A DNA stretch of 64,000 bases, from the NCBI GenBank assembly GCA_022571215.1, contig JACZYG010000014.1, positions 1 through 64,000 of the forward strand, written 5' to 3'. This DNA comes from Fidelibacterota bacterium. GTDB taxonomy: Bacteria > Fidelibacterota > SORT01. Numbering within the stretch: position 1 is the stretch's first letter; each line of letters opens with the position of its first letter. The notes under the pieces are model-generated. The model searched no databases, was not told the DNA's origin, and saw only the letters and a program-made list of their open reading frames with translations. Shown piece by piece: positions 58,955 through 64,000 of this stretch. The position numbers and the translations under genes are program-made.

Positions 58955-60291
58955 TAGATAAAATATTAGCGATAACAAAGATACCGGAGCTTCGTAAAAG
59001 GATAATTTTTACGCTGCTCATTATCATCGCTTACCGGATAGGCGGGCACATTCCTATTCCGGGTATTGACAGTCAGGCGTTGGCGATAGCGGTACGTTCT
59101 CTCGCCAATACTCTGTTCGGACTCTACGATATGTTTGCGGGGGGCGCATTCGCGAAGGCTACCATCTTCGCTCTCGGTATCATGCCCTATATCACGTCAT
59201 CAATCATTATACAATTATTAGGCTCGGTAATACCTTACTTCCAAAAACTTCAGAAAGAAGGAGAAGAGGGAAGAAAGAAGATCACCCAGCTGACGAGATA
59301 CGGCACAGTGGCTATCGCAACGGTACAGTCTTACGGTATCGCCATCTATCTTATGGGGCTTCGCTCAAGCGCGGGGGGCGAGTCGCTGCCCGTTGTGCCG
59401 GGAGATCCAGGCGCGGGATTCATTATTACGTCTATGCTGACTCTCATCACGGGAACGGTAGTCATCATGTGGCTTGGCGAGCTCATCACGGAACGGGGAA
59501 TAGGCAACGGTATCAGTCTTATCATCATGGTTGGAATCCTCGCTCGATTCCCGAACGTAGTTATCATCGAAGTTGATCTTGTTCGTGAAGAGGTGCGTGG
59601 AATATTCACGGAAGTCCTGCTCATTGGCTTGATGTTCATAATAGTCGCATTCGTTGTGCTGCTGACTCAGGGAACCCGGAAAATACCCGTTCAATATGCG
59701 AAACGTGTCATAGGGCGGAAACAGTACGGCGGTCAAACTACGCATATTCCGTTAAAGGTAAATACCGCAGGCGTTATGCCCATAATATTCGCTCAGTCAA
59801 TAATGTTCGTTCCAAGCACCATAGCGACTATTTTTCCGAATACCGTATGGCTTCAGGATTATTTCCTCAGATATTTCTCTACCGATCATCCGTTCTATTG
59901 GTCGGTTTTCGGACTCATGATAGTGTTTTTCACCTATTTTTATACAGCAATAGCTTTCAATCCGATTGAAGTGGCGGACAATATGAAAAAATCCGGCGGG
60001 TTCATCCCGGGTATCAGACCGGGTAAAAAAACGTCGGAATTCATTGACAACATTTTGACAAGAGTGACCCTCCCCGGCTCTTTTTTCTTAGCGTTCATAG
60101 CAATATTTCCGTATATACTGATGCAGATAACCGATGTGCAATACGATCTCGCTTCATTCTTCGGCGGAACAAGTCTGCTAATTATCGTCGGTGTGGCGTT
60201 GGATACGCTCCAGCAAATCGAATCTCATCTCATCAGCAGGCACTATGACGGCTTCCTGAGAAGCGGCCGGATCAAAGGCAGGCGGAGGTAA
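58951..60291 (+). CDS. secY: Protein translocase subunit SecY
   Basis: A 446-residue channel protein with ten predicted membrane helices. The plug-region GGHIPIPGID, ALGIMPYITSSIIIQLL, GIGNGISLIIM and the C-terminal cytoplasmic loop with PGIRPGKKT are conserved. It forms the translocon with SecE, encoded at 34100. Confidence 0.98.
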   Translation: MIDKILAITKIPELRKRIIFTLLIIIAYRIGGHIPIPGIDSQALAIAVRSLANTLFGLYDMFAGGAFAKATIFALGIMPYITSSIIIQLLGSVIPYFQKLQKEGEEGRKKITQLTRYGTVAIATVQSYGIAIYLMGLRSSAGGESLPVVPGDPGAGFIITSMLTLITGTVVIMWLGELITERGIGNGISLIIMVGILARFPNVVIIEVDLVREEVRGIFTEVLLIGLMFIIVAFVVLLTQGTRKIPVQYAKRVIGRKQYGGQTTHIPLKVNTAGVMPIIFAQSIMFVPSTIATIFPNTVWLQDYFLRYFSTDHPFYWSVFGLMIVFFTYFYTAIAFNPIEVADNMKKSGGFIPGIRPGKKTSEFIDNILTRVTLPGSFFLAFIAIFPYILMQITDVQYDLASFFGGTSLLIIVGVALDTLQQIESHLISRHYDGFLRSGRIKGRRR

Positions 60292-60298
60292 GAATTTC

Positions 60299-61072
60299 AT
60301 GGTTATCCTGAAGACAAAAGAAGAGATAGCGACCATCCGTGAAGCCGGTAAGATACTTTACGGCGCCATGCAGCTGGTGGAGGAAAAGATACAGCCGGGA
60401 ATAACGACGGAAGAAATCGATCTGATTGTGGAAAATTATATAATTGAGCACGATGCGACCCCTTCGTTTAAAGGTTTTCAAGGATTCCCGAGAAGCATTT
60501 GCACCTCTGTCGGTTCGCAGGTCGTTCACGGAATACCGGGCGACAGGGTTCTCAAAGCGGGGGAGATAGTAAGTATTGATATCGGCGTAAATAAAAACGG
60601 CTACCACTCCGATTCCGCGAAGACTTTTGTGCTCGGTGATGTAGACGATGAGGTTCGCCGCCTGGTTGATGTGACGGAGAAGGCTCTCTATCTCGGCATA
60701 GCGGAAGCCACAGTAGGAAACAATATCGGAGATATTTCACGCGCTATTCAAACACACGCCGAATCCAATGGATTCGCGGTAGTTAGACAATTAGTAGGGC
60801 ATGGCCTCGGACGTTCTCTTCACGAAGATCCGAAGGTTCCGAACTTTGTTGAAAGAGATCCGGGGCCGGAGCTTGAAAAAGGAATGGTGCTTGCGATAGA
60901 GCCGATGATCAACATGGAAGAAGTTGATGTGTTGACGGAACAAGACGGCTGGACGATAGTGACCAAAGACGGTAAACCGTCAGCGCATTTCGAACACACT
61001 ATAGTAATACTGGAAACAGGTCCGAAGATACTGACGAACGGGACCTCTATCAATTGGGAGGACATAATTTAA
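60299..61072 (+). CDS. map: Methionine aminopeptidase, type I
   Basis: A 257-residue pita-bread metalloprotease removing the initiator Met. The metal ligands are Asp94, Asp105, His168, Glu201 and Glu232, with His77 and His175 in the substrate site. It lacks the N-terminal SH3-binding zinc extension. It lies 7 bases after secY, and its stop overlaps the region of the infA start; the secY-map-infA order is common. Confidence 0.97.
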   Translation: MVILKTKEEIATIREAGKILYGAMQLVEEKIQPGITTEEIDLIVENYIIEHDATPSFKGFQGFPRSICTSVGSQVVHGIPGDRVLKAGEIVSIDIGVNKNGYHSDSAKTFVLGDVDDEVRRLVDVTEKALYLGIAEATVGNNIGDISRAIQTHAESNGFAVVRQLVGHGLGRSLHEDPKVPNFVERDPGPELEKGMVLAIEPMINMEEVDVLTEQDGWTIVTKDGKPSAHFEHTIVILETGPKILTNGTSINWEDII

Positions 61073-61291
61073 GTGGCGAAAGAACCGGGCATAGAGGTTG
61101 AAGGCAAGATACTTGAAACGCTTCCGAACGCAACGTTCAAAGTGGAATTGGAGAACGGACATGAAGTTTTGGCTCACATATCGGGCAAGATGAGAATGCA
61201 TTATATAAAAATACTACCGGGCGATAAGGTGACATTAGAATTATCACCCTATGACTTAACAAGAGGCAGGATAACTTATCGCCATAAATAG
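61073..61291 (+). CDS. infA: Translation initiation factor IF-1
   Basis: A 72-residue OB-fold factor occupying the A site during initiation. [20 protein letters not shown] (shortened), [19 protein letters not shown] and [11 protein letters not shown] are near consensus. It starts with GTG directly after the map stop. Confidence 0.97.
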   Translation: MAKEPGIEVEGKILETLPNATFKVELENGHEVLAHISGKMRMHYIKILPGDKVTLELSPYDLTRGRITYRHK

Positions 61292-61303
61292 GCGGATGGA
61301 ATT

Positions 61304-61417
61304 ATGAAAGTTAGAGCATCGGTTAAAAAGATCTGTGACAACTGTAAAGTGATCAAACGTAAAGGCGTTGTGCGGGTCATCTGCAGCAACCCAAAGCATA
61401 AGCAGCGTCAAGGATAA
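61304..61417 (+). CDS. rpmJ: 50S ribosomal protein L36
   Basis: 37 residues: [19 protein letters not shown], then [14 protein letters not shown]. Zinc ligands are Cys, Cys, Cys and His. It lies 12 bases after infA, as is usual. Confidence 0.96.
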   Translation: MKVRASVKKICDNCKVIKRKGVVRVICSNPKHKQRQG

Positions 61418-61420
61418 ACA

Positions 61421-61448
61421 ACCAGCCCGACATTAGTCTGGCAGGGAG
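61421..61448 (+). repeat. Repeat fragment between rpmJ and rpsM
   Basis: ACCAGCCCGACATTAGTCTGGCAGGGAGG matches the ACCAGCCCGACATCGGGCTGGC repeat at 3569-3592 (both cited by position). The GGGAGGA at its right edge is the Shine-Dalgarno of rpsM. Confidence 0.7.
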
Positions 61449-61456
61449 GAAAAGAT

Positions 61457-61834
61457 TTGGCACGAATTGCCGGCGTAGACATACCGCGTGAGAAGAAGAT
61501 ATGGATAGCGCTTACCTATCTGTTCGGGATCGGTAGGACGAGGTCGTATAAGATTTTAGAGATCGCAGGCGTTGATCCTGAGGTGAGAACAAACACTCTG
61601 GACGACGCTACGATTGCGAGGATCAGAGAGATAATCTCAGACAATTATGTCATTGAAGGCGCGCTGCGAACAGATAGGACGATGAACATCAAACGGCTGA
61701 TGGACATCGGCAGTTACAGAGGCTTACGCCACCGCAGAGGATTGCCTGTTCACGGACAGCGGACAAGCACCAATGCCCGTACGCGTAAAGGCAAAAAACG
61801 AGCTGTCGCCGGTAAGAAAAAGGTGATGAAATAA
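61457..61834 (+). CDS. rpsM: 30S ribosomal protein S13
   Basis: 125 residues: [14 protein letters not shown], then the H2TH region [14 protein letters not shown], and the C-terminal [20 protein letters not shown] (shortened). It starts with TTG, six bases after GGGAGGA. It contacts L5 across the subunit bridge B1. Its stop overlaps an ATG opening a 47-codon ORF. Confidence 0.97.
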   Translation: MARIAGVDIPREKKIWIALTYLFGIGRTRSYKILEIAGVDPEVRTNTLDDATIARIREIISDNYVIEGALRTDRTMNIKRLMDIGSYRGLRHRRGLPVHGQRTSTNARTRKGKKRAVAGKKKVMK

Positions 61835-61977
61835 TGCAGAGTGAATTAATATTTGAATCAGAAACGCCGTTTGAAAGAGAAGATGCGGTCGGGGCAAGCC
61901 CCAACTCGCACATAGAGCTGTCAGGATTAAAAAAGAGTCTCTTTAGCACACCAAACCATCACAATTTTAGGAGGTAA
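61834..61977 (+). CDS. Small ORF coupled to rpsM, spanning a repeat
   Basis: 47 codons starting at an ATG that overlaps the rpsM stop (TAATG) and ending in TAA immediately after the AGGAGG that serves rpsK. It begins [17 protein letters not shown] and ends TPNHHNFRR. The middle is encoded by a TCGGGG/CCCCAA hairpin repeat (61884-61912). It resembles no family known to me. The coupling-competent start is suggestive, but the ORF could be chance opened by the repeat. It lies where rpsM and rpsK are normally adjacent. Confidence 0.35.
   Translation: MQSELIFESETPFEREDAVGASPNSHIELSGLKKSLFSTPNHHNFRR
61884..61912. repeat. TCAGG-type hairpin repeat inside the alpha operon
   Basis: GCGGTCGGGGCAAGCCCCAA with the ACTCGCAC edge. 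The GGGG/CCCC stem replaces the GGGA or GGAT/ATCC stems of other copies (near 176-195, 5382-5399, 31772-31789), preserving pairing. Confidence 0.8.
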
Positions 61978-61979
61978 CA

Positions 61980-62372
61980 TTGGCTGCCCCGAAGAAAAGC
62001 CGAAAGAAAAAGAAAAGATCTAAGGTAGACGCCAACGGTATCGCGCACGTTAAGGCTACCTACAATAACACCATCGTTACATTGACCGATATATACGGAA
62101 ATGTAATATCGTGGGCTTCAGCAGGACGCGCGGGATATAAGGGTTCACGAAAGAATACACCGTTTGCGGCTCAGCTTGCCGGCGAAATGGCGGCAAAAGA
62201 AGCAATGGAGCTCGGGCTAGTGAGGGTAGAGGTGAGAGTCAAGGGACCGGGAGGCGGACGAGAATCGGCGATCAGATCGCTGCAAGCAACCGGGCTTGAA
62301 ATTATTGCCATCAAAGATGTAACTCCTATTCCACATAACGGTTGCCGTCCTCCTAAACGGCGAAGAGTATAG
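61980..62372 (+). CDS. rpsK: 30S ribosomal protein S11
   Basis: 130 residues with a TTG start after the near-perfect Shine-Dalgarno [50 protein letters not shown] (shortened) and [12 protein letters not shown] identify it. It lies in the platform near the mRNA exit. Confidence 0.97.
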   Translation: MAAPKKSRKKKKRSKVDANGIAHVKATYNNTIVTLTDIYGNVISWASAGRAGYKGSRKNTPFAAQLAGEMAAKEAMELGLVRVEVRVKGPGGGRESAIRSLQATGLEIIAIKDVTPIPHNGCRPPKRRRV

Positions 62373-62379
62373 GAGAAGA

Positions 62380-63009
62380 ATGGGTAGATACATAGGACCG
62401 GTTTGTAAGTTATGCCGCAGGGAAAAAGAAAAACTCTTCCTTAAAGGCTCGAAATGCACAACATCAAAATGTCCGTTGGAGAAACGGGGCTATGTGCCCG
62501 GTCAACACGGGCAGAACAGGAGGAGCAGATTATCCGATTACGGCGTTCAGCTCCGTGAGAAACAGAAGATAAAAAGAATTTACGGACTGTTCGAGAAGCA
62601 GTTCAGGAATTATTATAAAAAAGCCGACAGGATGAAGGGTATCACAGGCAACAATCTCATTCTTTTACTCGAAAGAAGGCTTGATAACATAGTTTACAGG
62701 CTCGGATTTGCTCCATCACGCAAAGCGGCGAGACAACTCATTACTCACCGTCACTTCAACGTGAACGGAGGGGTAGTGAATATCCCGTCATATATCACGA
62801 ACGAAGGCGACCTCATTGAGGTTCGCGATAAAGCAAAGAAGATGGAGGTGATACATGCCTCCATGAGAAGGATAAAAGCGGAAAACGCCACTCCCTGGCT
62901 CGAATTGGATAAAGCCAACATGCTCGGAAAGGTAATCGAAATTCCCGAGAGAGAGCAGATACCGCTTGAAGCTAAAGAACATTTGGTAGTCGAACTTTAC
63001 TCAAAGTAG
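62380..63009 (+). CDS. rpsD: 30S ribosomal protein S4
   Basis: 209 residues. The N-terminal zinc-binding form has Cys9, Cys12, Cys26 and Cys31. An S4 RNA-binding domain follows (LERRLDNIVYRLGFAPSRKA). S4 nucleates the 30S body and often represses the alpha operon. It lies 8 bases after rpsK. Confidence 0.97.
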   Translation: MGRYIGPVCKLCRREKEKLFLKGSKCTTSKCPLEKRGYVPGQHGQNRRSRLSDYGVQLREKQKIKRIYGLFEKQFRNYYKKADRMKGITGNNLILLLERRLDNIVYRLGFAPSRKAARQLITHRHFNVNGGVVNIPSYITNEGDLIEVRDKAKKMEVIHASMRRIKAENATPWLELDKANMLGKVIEIPEREQIPLEAKEHLVVELYSK

Positions 63010-63026
63010 CATAGGAAAATAAATTA

Positions 63027-64000
63027 ATGAATAAGATCAATGTAAGAATGCCCGAAGCCGTAGTAGTGGATGAATCCACATATACCGCAACAAGCGGAGA
63101 ACTTTCATTAGGGCCGTTAGAGAAGGGATACGGACTTACGCTCGGTAATTCACTGAGAAGAGTCCTCCTGAACGCCATTCCGGGAGCAGCCATCACATCG
63201 TTTAAGATTGAGGGCGTAAACCATGAATTCACCACTATCGAAGGTGTCACGGAAGACGTATCGGAAATGATACTCAACATGAAAGAGGTCAAGGTCAAGA
63301 TGATCGAAGGTACGGTAGATAAGGTCACCTTGGAACTGAAAGGACCGGGAAAATTCACCGCCGGCGACATACAGAAAGTATCCACAAATTTAGAGGTGTT
63401 GAATCCTAAGCATCACATCGCAACGCTCAACGAAGATGCCGATTTTTCAATCGAGTTCAGGTTCGAGGTCGGAAGAGGATATTCTCCGGCTGATAAGAAT
63501 AAGATTCCTGATACGCCGATAGGCACCATCTTCATAGATGCGATCTTTACTCCGGTGAAGTCCGTGAATTACGAGATCTCTCCCGCGAGAGTCGAAGGCG
63601 CGACAGACTTCGAAAAACTCACGCTCGATGTTGAAACAGACGGCAGCATCACTCCTGACGATGCGGTCAGTCAGGCGGCAAAGATTTTAAGGGATCATCT
63701 GAATCTGTTCATCACCAACGAAGGCGAGAACAGATATGAAGAGCCGAGCGAAAAAGAAGAAGACCTCGCCCGTACCAAGAAACAGCTCCAGCGCAGCATT
63801 GATGAGCTGGAACTCTCCGTACGTTCTCATAACTGTCTTAAAGCGGCGGAGATAAACACTTTAGGCGATCTGGTTTCAAAAAGTGAGGCGGAGATGCTGA
63901 AATTCAAGAATTTCGGAAGGAAATCACTCCTCGAACTTCAGCAAAAATTAGGCGAACTCGGACTCAACTTCGACATGGATGTGCAACATTACATCGGTGA
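63027..64000 (+). CDS. rpoA: DNA-directed RNA polymerase alpha subunit (cut by the window end)
   Basis: 324 codons are present before the window ends. The N-terminal assembly domain has YGLTLGNSLRRVLL and GPGKFTAGDI. An acidic linker (about 230-250) leads to the C-terminal domain with ELELSVRSHNCLKAAEINTL (shortened) and NFGRKSLLELQQKL. Little of the protein is missing, judging by the usual 320-335 residues. rplQ would be expected next. Confidence 0.97.
   Translation, partial: MNKINVRMPEAVVVDESTYTATSGELSLGPLEKGYGLTLGNSLRRVLLNAIPGAAITSFKIEGVNHEFTTIEGVTEDVSEMILNMKEVKVKMIEGTVDKVTLELKGPGKFTAGDIQKVSTNLEVLNPKHHIATLNEDADFSIEFRFEVGRGYSPADKNKIPDTPIGTIFIDAIFTPVKSVNYEISPARVEGATDFEKLTLDVETDGSITPDDAVSQAAKILRDHLNLFITNEGENRYEEPSEKEEDLARTKKQLQRSIDELELSVRSHNCLKAAEINTLGDLVSKSEAEMLKFKNFGRKSLLELQQKLGELGLNFDMDVQHYIG

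Overview
The window is a gene-dense bacterial chromosome segment of moderate G+C. It comes from an organism with a didermic-type cell-division and peptidoglycan gene set: the complete dcw cluster, a MurE with a DNPR motif implying meso-diaminopimelate peptidoglycan, and a SPOR-domain lipoprotein. The ribosomal and RNA polymerase proteins, together with abundant modular palindromic intergenic repeats, suggest an uncultured FCB-like lineage such as Marinimicrobia, Ignavibacteria or KSB1. This placement is an inference; no 16S rRNA gene is present.

Layout. 1-5.5 kb: a short DnaE-type DNA polymerase with a degenerate PHP domain, a SPOR lipoprotein and rpmB (L28), separated by repeat mosaics. 5.4-22.7 kb, minus strand: the dcw cluster mraZ-rsmH-ftsL-ftsI-murE-murF-mraY-murD-ftsW-murG-murC-murB-ftsQ-ftsA-ftsZ, led by a promoter overlapping four MraZ-type boxes and closed by a rho-independent terminator. 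murG is split by a one-base frameshift in an A10 run, and a repeat block sits between mraY and murD. 23.0-24.3 kb: an IS110-family element with a recognisable bridge-RNA candidate, inserted into one of the interspersed repeats. 24.3-32.5 kb: accessory or regulatory territory with a large repeat mosaic, arfB, a four-PAS hybrid histidine kinase, a TerB-like protein, a divergent HU-like protein, an anchored hypothetical, several conspicuous hairpins without genes, a tRNA cluster and a DUF559 nuclease remnant.

31.5-64.0 kb, plus strand: the translation and transcription superregion. It runs tRNA-Thr/Tyr/Gly/Thr-tuf1-rpmG-tRNA-Trp-secE-nusG-rplKAJL-rpoBC, then rpsL-rpsG-fusA-tuf2, then S10/spc/alpha genes from rpsJ through secY-map-infA-rpmJ-rpsM-rpsK-rpsD to a truncated rpoA at the window edge. 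The two tuf genes encode identical proteins. NusG carries a ~117-residue acidic N-terminal extension and L5 an ~86-residue Lys/Ala-rich one. Seven genes here (rpoB, rpoC, rplV, rplR, rpsE, rpsM, rpsK) begin with TTG.

The features most worth following up are the IS110 bridge RNA whose guides match the element's own junctions, the murG slippage site, the oppositely charged NusG and L5 tails, the exchangeable-hairpin repeat frames (two of which appear to donate Shine-Dalgarno sequences), and a translationally coupled 47-codon ORF between rpsM and rpsK.
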